In this document: positions 19,212 through 26,086 of the stretch, in pieces | How positions within the stretch are numbered: position 1 is the first letter of the stretch | Layout: each line of letters begins with the position of its first letter | Position numbers and translations under genes: made by a program | Assembly (NCBI GenBank): GCA_016200485.1 | Contig: JACQEP010000017.1 | Coordinates: 23,736 to 87,735 of the forward strand | Direction: 5' to 3' | Length of the DNA stretch: 64,000 nt | From: Gammaproteobacteria bacterium | Lineage (GTDB): Bacteria; Pseudomonadota; Gammaproteobacteria; Tenderiales; Tenderiaceae | Notes under the pieces: model-generated | The model's input: only the letters and a program-made list of their open reading frames with translations | Databases searched by the model: none | Told to the model about the DNA's origin: nothing

Positions 19212-19277
19212 AGGCGGTTTTGAATACCGCCCGACACGGGCTATACTCTCTCCCCAACCCGCCATGCGGGAGAGGGG
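19212..19277 (-). repeat. Hairpin and CTCTCCC-type palindrome between rfaH and operon
   Basis: The gap between rfaH and the kdnB-like gene holds two inverted repeats. GGCGGT at 19213-19218 pairs with ACCGCC at 19226-19231. A second, imperfect palindrome at 19245-19277 (CTCTCCCC and GGGAGAGG) belongs to a family dispersed through this window. Neither has a convincing run of U on the minus strand. They could slow polymerase before the ops site or partly terminate rfaH transcription. Confidence 0.5.
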
Positions 19278-19290
19278 GCGCAACGGGATA

Positions 19291-19788
19291 CTAACCTGCC
19301 AACTTAAGCTGGTGCGGGCTTAATCTTACTTGGGTGTCTTGCCCTAACAATTGAAACAGAACGACCACGCGCTTTTCCGAAATACTGGAAACCAAGCCTT
19401 CCAGTCCAGCCAACGGTCCACTTGCCACACGAACCACGACACCAGGTTTGATTGGGGTGAGTTCCGCGTACTGTGTGGCATGCTGCTGCATTTCAAACTG
19501 CCTGATGTTTTCCAGCGTTTTCGGGCGCATTACCGCGAATTCTTCACCGAAACGAACGATCTTTAGCACGCCCAACGTTGAGCGCACTGGCGCAATGGAA
19601 TGCTCGGCATGAGCGGGCTGAAAAAAAACATACCCTGGAAATAATGGATCCAGTTGAATGACTTCGCGATTGCGTACAAATTTGATTATCTTGATACGGG
19701 GCAGATAGCAGTGATACCCCTGGCGCGACAAGTTTTCCTCGGCGACACGCTCCTGACGCGGCTTGGTCTGCACCACATACCAAGGCAT
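19291..19788 (-). CDS. rfaH: Transcription antiterminator RfaH
   Basis: A 165-aa NusG paralogue that suppresses polarity in long operons by binding RNA polymerase at ops sites. The N-terminal NGN domain begins PWYVVQTKPRQERVAEENL and the C-terminal KOW-like domain is PIKPGVVVRVASGPLAGLEGLV near residue 107. I start at the ATG at 19788 because RfaH proteins begin M-P-W-Y and an AAAGGA site lies upstream; the open frame extends to 19908 without a family match. It sits immediately upstream of its likely target operon, unlike the unlinked E. coli gene. Confidence 0.93.
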   Translation of the reverse strand: MPWYVVQTKPRQERVAEENLSRQGYHCYLPRIKIIKFVRNREVIQLDPLFPGYVFFQPAHAEHSIAPVRSTLGVLKIVRFGEEFAVMRPKTLENIRQFEMQQHATQYAELTPIKPGVVVRVASGPLAGLEGLVSSISEKRVVVLFQLLGQDTQVRLSPHQLKLAG

Positions 19789-20121
19789 GTCAGAGCAAAT
19801 TCCTTTGCTGAACAACAATAAGGACATATCTTCTTTATCAGGCGCTGGCGCTGACTGTCCTTGTGACCGACCAGATTGCTCCGAGCTTCTGCATCTGCTT
19901 TCTAACATCCTGTACTTCCCTTCCCCGAATCCTACAGATGCTTAATGATCCAAGCAGTGTCGCTAACTCATTTGACTGCACGAATCACAATCAACAGTTA
20001 TTTATTGATGGCGAGATGCAATTACTTTGCCGACTTACGATACTTCAGCATGGATCGCTCGCTCAACCCGCTATCAAGCTCAACAATCAATCGACTGGAT
20101 ACAAATTTCCCTATGTACCCT

Positions 20122-20133
20122 AACGCTACCGCC
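20122..20133 (-). promoter_or_regulatory. Second ops-like element upstream of rfaH
   Basis: The minus strand reads GGCGGTAGCGTT, matching the ops core GGCGGTAGNNT. It lies 334 nt before the rfaH start codon and just downstream of a good -10 hexamer, so it could let RfaH act on its own transcript. The promoter spacing would place the element at the transcription start, which is not how ops normally works. Confidence 0.55.
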
Positions 20134-20136
20134 CGC

Positions 20137-20166
20137 ATTATAACCGCAAACCGATCACGCCGTTAA
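20137..20166 (-). promoter_or_regulatory. Candidate sigma-70 promoter for rfaH
   Basis: On the minus strand TATAAT (20137-20142) is preceded at an 18-nt spacing by TTAACG, four of six matches to the -35 consensus. It points toward rfaH and abuts the second ops-like element. No other equally good promoter was seen in the leader. Confidence 0.5.
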
Positions 20167-20260
20167 ACCCGGAAATTCTATCAGTTTGTCGCCGACGATG
20201 ACATGGCATGTCAACATTCGCTTAAAATGGAGGCGGCATCCGTCTCCCTGCTCTAACGTG

Positions 20261-20283
20261 ATGTATAACAATGCGTTATACAT
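20261..20283. promoter_or_regulatory. Palindrome in the rfaH-trmL gap, possible operator
   Basis: ATGTATAAC (20261-20269) and GTTATACAT (20275-20283) form perfect 9-bp arms around a 5-nt centre. The size and AT-rich arms suit a dimeric repressor site controlling trmL, rfaH or both. No regulator can be assigned. Confidence 0.4.
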
Positions 20284-20372
20284 TTATGCGCGGCCATAGA
20301 AAAACATATGATTTTTATATAAAATTATCAACATATCTAAATTCCAACACAGCATTATCTGACTAAATTCAT

Positions 20373-20864
20373 ATGTTTCACGTCGTCCTCTATCAACCCG
20401 AAATCCCGCCCAACACGGGTAACGTGATCCGGCTCTGCGCCAATACCGGGGCTTGGCTACACCTGATCCATCCCCTGGGATTTACCTTGGAAGACAGGCA
20501 GTTACGGCGGGCTGGGCTGGATTATCACGATCTGGCGCAGGTGCGGGAACATCCGGACTTTGACCATTTCCTGACCACGATACAACCTTCGCGGGTTTTT
20601 GCTCTTTCGACGCGCGGCCAGCGAAATTACAGTGATGTTGACTATCAGCCGGGTGATGCCTTGGTGTTCGGGGCGGAGACCAGTGGGTTACCGGAACCTT
20701 TCCGGCGCACACTTTCTCCTGACCAGCTGTTACGATTGCCCATGCGCCCGGACAGCCGCAGCCTGAATTTGTCAAATACGGTGGCGGTGGTTGTGTATGA
20801 GGCGTGGCGGCAGCAGGGGTTTGCCATTGCCCCGCGGGTTATTGCTCAGGAGCACATCGCGTGA
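20373..20864 (+). CDS. trmL: tRNA (cytidine(34)-2'-O)-methyltransferase TrmL
   Basis: A 163-aa SPOUT methyltransferase that modifies the wobble ribose of tRNA-Leu. It shows the family sequence from the start, FHVVLYQPEIPPNTGNVIRLCANTGA. The knot-forming SAM region is present as LVFGAETSGLPEP near residue 95 and LRLPMRPDSRSLNLSNTVAVVVYEAWRQ toward the C-terminus. Length agrees with E. coli TrmL. It is monocistronic and divergent from rfaH. Confidence 0.95.
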   Translation: MFHVVLYQPEIPPNTGNVIRLCANTGAWLHLIHPLGFTLEDRQLRRAGLDYHDLAQVREHPDFDHFLTTIQPSRVFALSTRGQRNYSDVDYQPGDALVFGAETSGLPEPFRRTLSPDQLLRLPMRPDSRSLNLSNTVAVVVYEAWRQQGFAIAPRVIAQEHIA

Positions 20865-20915
20865 TTCATTTCGTTACCGGCAGGGTTATATTCAGTCTTT
20901 TGATACGGCATAAAT

Positions 20916-23549
20916 ATGTTTGAAGTCGCGCCCATCTCCCTCCCCTCCGGGGCACCCTCTCCCGCTCGCGGGAGAAGGGAAGTTGCTGCGGCCTTCGGCT
21001 GCTGGTTCCTGGACAAGAAGCGTCCGTGCAAATCGAAGTTAAAACTTCATCAGGCCGGATCAATAAATCAATCCTTGGTAATGTTATTCATTCTAGCGTT
21101 GTCATTCGCCTTCCAGGGTTGCATTGACTCCAGCGTTGATAATCCCCGCGTCACGCCGACTCTGGCCAAAGCCACTGAAAAACCAGCAACGACCACCACC
21201 CCCTCTGGCAGTGGAACCACCACACCAACCGAGCCCGTCACTGGCTTTAAGACTTTGGGCGTAGGCGACAACTACAGTTGTGCCATCAAAAAAATCGATA
21301 ATTCGCTCTGGTGCTGGGGGCAAAACACCAGCCGGCAACTGGGTAGCGGCAGCGTTGAAGACCAAAGCACCCCCCTCCCTATTGAGATCACCAAAACCTG
21401 GGCGCAGGTGGAAGGTGGCGCCCAGAACACGTGCGCGCTCGACATGCAAAACAAGCTGTACTGTTGGGGAATAAATACGAATGGGGAGGTTGGAAATGAT
21501 ACCAAACTACCAACATCAAACCCCACTTTGATTGGCACTGACACCTGGATCAGCATCGCCCTCGGCAATAATCACGCTTGCGCCATCAAGAGCGGTTACA
21601 CGCTCTGGTGCTGGGGCGCGAACGCATCCGGCCAAGTGGGTGATGGTACATTTGCAGAGAAGCCCAGCCAAACAAGGATCGGCGCTGACTCTGACTGGCT
21701 TGCGATCAGCGCCAACGGCGACCACACTTGCGGCATCCGTCATGTTGACGTTGGCGGTGGAAGCTTCAACAACACCCTCTGGTGCTGGGGTAAAAACAAC
21801 AAAGGACAACTTGGTGTCGGCATCGGCGACACGACAAACCGCAATACTCTTACCCAGGTTGGCGCCGCCACCGACTGGAACGCGATCAGTACTGGCGGCG
21901 AACATACCTGTGGCATCCGTCGCGAAGTAGCGGGCGGTGGTTTCGACAATAAACTTTACTGCTGGGGCGACAACAGTTTTGGGCAATATGGGGATGGCAC
22001 GACAACATCCGCAACAATCCCAACCTACATTAATATCGGCACTACCTGGTCCAGCCTCTCGCTCGGCAGCACGCATACCTGCGCCATCAAAGCCGACAAT
22101 ACGCTTTGGTGCTGGGGCAACAGTGATTATGGGCAGATGGGGGGCGGTGTTACTGCACCTGTCGCCACCCCGCAACAGGTGGCCAGCAGTGTCGGCGTCA
22201 AGAGGGTGGCCAGTGGCGCCTCCCACACCTGCGCCATCAACAATAGCGACAAACTTTACTGTTGGGGGCTGAATATCCAGGGGCAATTAGGATTGGGCTC
22301 GATGATCAACACCTCATCGCCAACCAACATCACGCCACTGGCCTGGAAACAAGTTGACTCTGGCGCTGGTCACACCTGCGGTATTCTTGATGACGTCAGC
22401 CTGGGGAGCGTCATTTATTGTGGCGGCCTCAACCAGTATGGCCAGCTGGGCGATGGCACTGTGCAAAGTCGGGCGAATTTGATAGATAAACTCAATTTCA
22501 ACCCGCCTCTCAACCCACAACCCACCTGGAAGCAACTCTCTACGGGCACCAACCACACCTGTGCTATCCGAAGCGATGCCGGATCTACTGACACCCTTTG
22601 GTGCTGGGGAGACAACAGCCAATTACAGCTCGGACGGCCCGGTGCAGCAACTTATACCTACTGGTCGCCTGCAAAAGAATCAAGCCTTGCCAACGATTGG
22701 CAATATGTCAGCGCCGGCGGACAACACACCTGCGGTATTCGCCATAATGTCATTACTGGTGCCAACACCCTCTGGTGTTGGGGCGCTAACAGTTCGGGCC
22801 AACTCGGAAATGTGGTCGCCGGTCCTCCAACAGAAACTCCGCAACAAGAAAACACTGCTGCTACCAACTGGAGCACTGTCAGCGCCGGCGACCAACATAC
22901 CTGTGCGATTAAGAACAACACGCTCTGGTGCTGGGGCGACAACACCTATGGGCAGATCGGCGACAACACCACAAACACTCCCGTCCCTGTCCCCAAGGAA
23001 GTTTGCATCGACGTTGCCTGCACGCATGCCTCGGACTGGATCAAGGTCAGCGTCGGCGGACAACACACCTGCGGTATTCGCCATAATGTCATTACTGGTG
23101 CCAACACCCTCTGGTGCTGGGGCAATGACAGCAAGGGCCAACTAGGTAACGGCACCGGAGGCAATACCTTATTCCCATATCAAGAAAGCCTTAACAACGC
23201 CTACTGGATTGATGTTGCCGTAGGCGACGACCATAGCTGCGCCGTTAGCCAGTCCCCCAATGACCCCAGCTACAAAACTGTGTTTTGCTGGGGCAACAAT
23301 AGCGCAGGACAAACAGGCACAAGCTCAAATCCGCAACAAACCCCCCAAGCCGCCAGCTCTTATGCTGACTGGCAACTTTCCTCTGTCACGGGCGCACCGA
23401 TGTTAGCGCTTGGCAAGCAAACGACTTGCGGTCTGCGCACCACCAGCGGCACCACCAAAAAACTTTATTGCTGGGGTGACGGCTCTGAATATCAACTCGG
23501 CGATGGCCGTGGCTTTAAATCGACGCCGGAATTGGTGCCGTTAAATTAG
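20916..23549 (+). CDS. RCC1-repeat propeller protein, probable lipoprotein
   Basis: An 877-aa frame with 14 RCC1-type repeats, each ending in a motif like LWCWGxNxxGQLG and containing a paired HTCxI segment. Fourteen repeats would fold as two seven-bladed beta-propellers. The N-terminus is uncertain: the first 30 codons read through a dispersed CTCTCCC-type repeat, and an internal ATG at 21081 starts a hydrophobic stretch ending in FQGC, a good lipobox, but without basic residues before it. Residues after the cysteine are Thr/Pro-rich, a linker. Function unknown; an exported binding or scaffold protein is likely. Confidence 0.85.
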   Translation: MFEVAPISLPSGAPSPARGRREVAAAFGCWFLDKKRPCKSKLKLHQAGSINQSLVMLFILALSFAFQGCIDSSVDNPRVTPTLAKATEKPATTTTPSGSGTTTPTEPVTGFKTLGVGDNYSCAIKKIDNSLWCWGQNTSRQLGSGSVEDQSTPLPIEITKTWAQVEGGAQNTCALDMQNKLYCWGINTNGEVGNDTKLPTSNPTLIGTDTWISIALGNNHACAIKSGYTLWCWGANASGQVGDGTFAEKPSQTRIGADSDWLAISANGDHTCGIRHVDVGGGSFNNTLWCWGKNNKGQLGVGIGDTTNRNTLTQVGAATDWNAISTGGEHTCGIRREVAGGGFDNKLYCWGDNSFGQYGDGTTTSATIPTYINIGTTWSSLSLGSTHTCAIKADNTLWCWGNSDYGQMGGGVTAPVATPQQVASSVGVKRVASGASHTCAINNSDKLYCWGLNIQGQLGLGSMINTSSPTNITPLAWKQVDSGAGHTCGILDDVSLGSVIYCGGLNQYGQLGDGTVQSRANLIDKLNFNPPLNPQPTWKQLSTGTNHTCAIRSDAGSTDTLWCWGDNSQLQLGRPGAATYTYWSPAKESSLANDWQYVSAGGQHTCGIRHNVITGANTLWCWGANSSGQLGNVVAGPPTETPQQENTAATNWSTVSAGDQHTCAIKNNTLWCWGDNTYGQIGDNTTNTPVPVPKEVCIDVACTHASDWIKVSVGGQHTCGIRHNVITGANTLWCWGNDSKGQLGNGTGGNTLFPYQESLNNAYWIDVAVGDDHSCAVSQSPNDPSYKTVFCWGNNSAGQTGTSSNPQQTPQAASSYADWQLSSVTGAPMLALGKQTTCGLRTTSGTTKKLYCWGDGSEYQLGDGRGFKSTPELVPLN
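22715..22777 (+). repeat. 63-bp exact internal repeat in the RCC1 gene, copy 1
   Basis: This stretch is identical to 23054-23116 and encodes the blade segment from the HTCGIRHNV motif to LW. Perfect identity at third codon positions shows a recent duplication or gene conversion between blades. Confidence 0.85.
23054..23116 (+). repeat. 63-bp exact internal repeat in the RCC1 gene, copy 2
   Basis: Second copy of the 63-bp segment at 22715-22777, in the same reading frame, 339 bp downstream. Confidence 0.85.
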
Positions 23550-23563
23550 AGGCTTGTTTTAGT

Positions 23564-23660
23564 TCCTTCTCCCTGAGGGAGAAGGCTAGGATGAGGGGAT
23601 AAAATCAAACAGTCAGAACCATTTACCCCCTCACCCCAACCCTCTCCCAGAGGGAGAGGG
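23564..23660. repeat. Dispersed long-arm palindromic element, canonical copy
   Basis: Arms CCTTCTCCCTGAGGGAGAAGG and CCTCTCCCAGAGGGAGAGGG, each itself palindromic, flank a middle that begins CTAGGATGAGGGGAT. The element lies between the convergent RCC1 and lysA genes. Related copies are at 25181-25393 and 33133-33286. Confidence 0.75.
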
Positions 23661-23703
23661 AAATTTTCAACAAGCAGGGGACCCTGATTAAGTCAACACA
23701 ATT

Positions 23704-24948
23704 TCACGGCAACACTTCTTCTTGCGCCAACATATCCTCAAGCGTTTCACGGCGCCGCACAACATGCACATTAGCGCCATCCACCAGCAACTCTGCCACG
23801 CGCGGCCGAGTATTGTAATTGGAACTCATGCTAAACCCGTATGCACCTGCGCCACGTACAGCAAGCAGATCACCCGGAGCAACCGCCAAATCACGATCCT
23901 TGCCGAGAAAATCGCCGGTTTCGCACACCGGACCAACGATATCGTAGCTACGTTTTTCGCCGCTCCCCTGCACCACCGGCACAATCTCCTGCCAGGCGTT
24001 ATAAAGCGATGGCCGCAGCAAATCGTTCATCGCCGCATCGACGACGGCAAAATTCTTATCCGGCGTGCATTTGAGATACTCCACCTGCGTCAGCAAGATC
24101 CCGGCATTACCGACGATCGCCCGACCAGGTTCCACCAAAATTTCCAGTGATATATCTTTCAACTGCGGCATCAAGGCACCGAGATAATCCGCTGGCGACG
24201 GCGGTGTTTCGCCTCGATACCGAATCCCCAGGCCGCCACCAATATCAAGATGATGCAATTGAATCCCATTAGACTTCAGGTCTGCGATCAAACTCAACAC
24301 TCGCGCCAAGGCATCGACAAACGGGGTGACGCTCGTCAATTGCGAACCGATATGACAATCCACGCCCACCACTTCGATATTCGGCATCGCAGCGGCTTGC
24401 AGATAAACTGGCAGCGCCTGATCAATCGCGATTCCAAATTTGTTTTCCTTCAGCCCGGTAGAAATGTAGGGATGGGTTTTGGCATCGACATCAGGATTAA
24501 CGCGCAAGGATACCGGCGCCCGCTTGCCCAATTGCGCCGCCACGGATTGCAAACGCTCCAGCTCCGGCACCGATTCGACATTGAAACATTTAATCCCCAA
24601 CACCAGCGCCCGCCGCATTTCATCGGCGCGCTTACCGACACCCGAAAACACCACTCTGGCCGGATCACCCCCGGCGCGTACCACACGCTCCAGTTCGCCA
24701 ACAGACACAATGTCGAAACCGGAGCCGAGACGCGCCAGCAGATTCAATAATCCCAGATTGGAATTGGCTTTAACGGCATAACAGACCAGATGCGGGCGCC
24801 CGGCCAAGGCGTCGTCAAAGGCACGCCAATGGCGTTCCAGCGTGGCGCGGGAATACACATAACAGGGTGTGCCATAATCGCGCGCCACGCGCCGCAGGTC
24901 TACATCCTCGGCATGAAGCACACCATCACGATATTCAAAAAAATCCAT
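23704..24948 (-). CDS. lysA: Diaminopimelate decarboxylase LysA
   Basis: A 414-aa PLP enzyme making L-lysine from meso-diaminopimelate. The PLP lysine is in YAVKANSNLGLL at about residue 60, the phosphate-binding loop is HLDIGGGLGIRY, and EPGRAIVGNAG and CETGDFLGKDRDL give the later cofactor and substrate contacts with the cysteine in GPVCETGD. The length is normal. It follows the small lptM gene by 9 bp, the usual gammaproteobacterial pair. Confidence 0.97.
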   Translation of the reverse strand: MDFFEYRDGVLHAEDVDLRRVARDYGTPCYVYSRATLERHWRAFDDALAGRPHLVCYAVKANSNLGLLNLLARLGSGFDIVSVGELERVVRAGGDPARVVFSGVGKRADEMRRALVLGIKCFNVESVPELERLQSVAAQLGKRAPVSLRVNPDVDAKTHPYISTGLKENKFGIAIDQALPVYLQAAAMPNIEVVGVDCHIGSQLTSVTPFVDALARVLSLIADLKSNGIQLHHLDIGGGLGIRYRGETPPSPADYLGALMPQLKDISLEILVEPGRAIVGNAGILLTQVEYLKCTPDKNFAVVDAAMNDLLRPSLYNAWQEIVPVVQGSGEKRSYDIVGPVCETGDFLGKDRDLAVAPGDLLAVRGAGAYGFSMSSNYNTRPRVAELLVDGANVHVVRRRETLEDMLAQEEVLP

Positions 24949-24957
24949 TCACCAACC

Positions 24958-25080
24958 TCACCCTGTTGTCCGCTGCGTATCCCGATCCGGGAAGTACAAA
25001 TCACCTTTCTGGCCACAGCCGGCGAGCACCACAGACAACACTGCCACCCCAGCCAACCACCGCATGAATTTCGGCATCAT
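24958..25080 (-). CDS. lptM: Small lipoprotein LptM (YifL family)
   Basis: A 40-aa lipoprotein precursor. After a short basic start (MMPKFMRW) comes a hydrophobic helix and the lipobox LAGC, followed by GQKGDLYFP, the conserved LptM sequence right after the lipidated cysteine. In E. coli LptM helps oxidative maturation of the LptD/LptE lipopolysaccharide translocon at the outer membrane. The ATG at 25080 and a second at 25077 are both possible. It precedes lysA as in related genomes. Confidence 0.9.
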   Translation of the reverse strand: MMPKFMRWLAGVAVLSVVLAGCGQKGDLYFPDRDTQRTTG

Positions 25081-25414
25081 TCCGCTTCCGGTAAAAGGTA
25101 CTCAGTATAAACGCTGTCCGGAGCAGGACAAAACGTTATAATCCGGAACCAACTAACAGCTTGTTGAAAAAAGCGCTTAGTCCCTTCTCCCTGAGGACAT
25201 AGATGGGCGAGGTAGACTGCGCCAGGAGATGGAAGTCGAGGGCAACGCATGGCCGCTTCGGGCTCCTGCCCTCTCGCGGCATTCGTACGTCCATGTACTC
25301 TCAGAGCAGCTGCCGAGGACGAGGGGATATAATCAAACAGTTGCGATTCATTTCCCCCCCATCCCTCTCCCTGAGGGAAAGGGAATTTTTTAACAAACTG
25401 CTGAAGGAATACGC
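25081..25414. repeat. Intergenic region filled by a modified palindromic repeat
   Basis: From 25181 to 25393 the gap holds a copy of the element seen at 23564-23660. The left palindromic arm is interrupted after CCTTCTCCCTGAGG by about 125 bp of unrelated sequence, while the interior GAGGGGAT and the right arm CCCTCTCCCTGAGGGAAAGGG are kept. The remaining 100 bp next to lptM should hold the lptM promoter; none is obvious. Confidence 0.65.
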
Positions 25415-26086
25415 ATGAACGAACTGCTCCCCGCCGTTGAAATCAACCCGCCAGGCCCAGGCCGCGCCAGCGTCATCTGGCTCCATGGCCTGGGGGCTGA
25501 TGGTTATGACTTCGCTGGCGTCGTCCCGGAGCTGCGCCTCGCTCCCGCCCTTGGGATTCGCTTCGTCCTGCCACACGCCCCACAGATACCCGTCACCATC
25601 AATGGCGGTTACGTCATGCGCGCCTGGTATGACATCCGCCATTCCGATTTGCGCGAGACTGAAGACGCGGCGGGGATTTGCGCCTCCGCTGCCGCCATCG
25701 AACAATTAATCGCTCACGAAAAGGCGTTGGGGATTCCGGCGCGACGCATCATCCTGGCGGGCTTTTCTCAAGGTGGCGCCATCGCCCTGCACACCGGACT
25801 GCGCCATCCCGAGACACTGGGCGGCATCCTTGCCCTCTCAACTTACCTGCCGCTGGCCGATGACGCCGTAACCAAGCTTCACAAACAGTCGCTCACCACA
25901 CCGATCATGATGGCCCACGGCACTGCGGATACTATCGTGCCATGGGCTGCGGGTTGCAAATCGCGAGACTTGTTACGCAGTTTAGGTTATCAAGTAGAGT
26001 GGCGCGAATATCCAATGCCGCATAGCGTTTGTGGCGAGGAAATTGAGGATATTGCGCACTGGTTAAAGCGAATACTTGAACATTAA
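25415..26086 (+). CDS. Carboxylesterase/phospholipase-family alpha/beta hydrolase
   Basis: A 223-aa cytosolic serine hydrolase of the acyl-protein thioesterase-like carboxylesterase family. The oxyanion region VIWLHGLGADGYDF is near residue 23, the nucleophile elbow is GFSQGGAIAL with Ser at about 116, and the acid and base fit MMAHGTADTIVPW and PMPHSVCGEE. An AAGGA ribosome site supports the start. Natural substrate unknown; members hydrolyse short acyl esters. The 3' end overlaps the convergent cyaA gene by 4 bp. Confidence 0.93.
   Translation: MNELLPAVEINPPGPGRASVIWLHGLGADGYDFAGVVPELRLAPALGIRFVLPHAPQIPVTINGGYVMRAWYDIRHSDLRETEDAAGICASAAAIEQLIAHEKALGIPARRIILAGFSQGGAIALHTGLRHPETLGGILALSTYLPLADDAVTKLHKQSLTTPIMMAHGTADTIVPWAAGCKSRDLLRSLGYQVEWREYPMPHSVCGEEIEDIAHWLKRILEH

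Larger units (their letters stand above)
19789..20372. other. Divergent intergenic region between rfaH and trmL
   Basis: This 584-bp gap separates two divergent genes. It contains a second ops-like element, a minus-strand TATAAT hexamer beside it, and a 9-bp-arm palindrome at 20261-20283. The part next to trmL (20290-20345) is very AT-rich and probably holds its promoter. Short open frames in the rfaH-proximal half show no family resemblance. Confidence 0.6.

Noticed and set aside
21516..22286. 256-aa minus-strand frame and other frames opposite the RCC1 gene
   Set aside because: Repeat-driven shadow frames; low-complexity content, no ribosome site.
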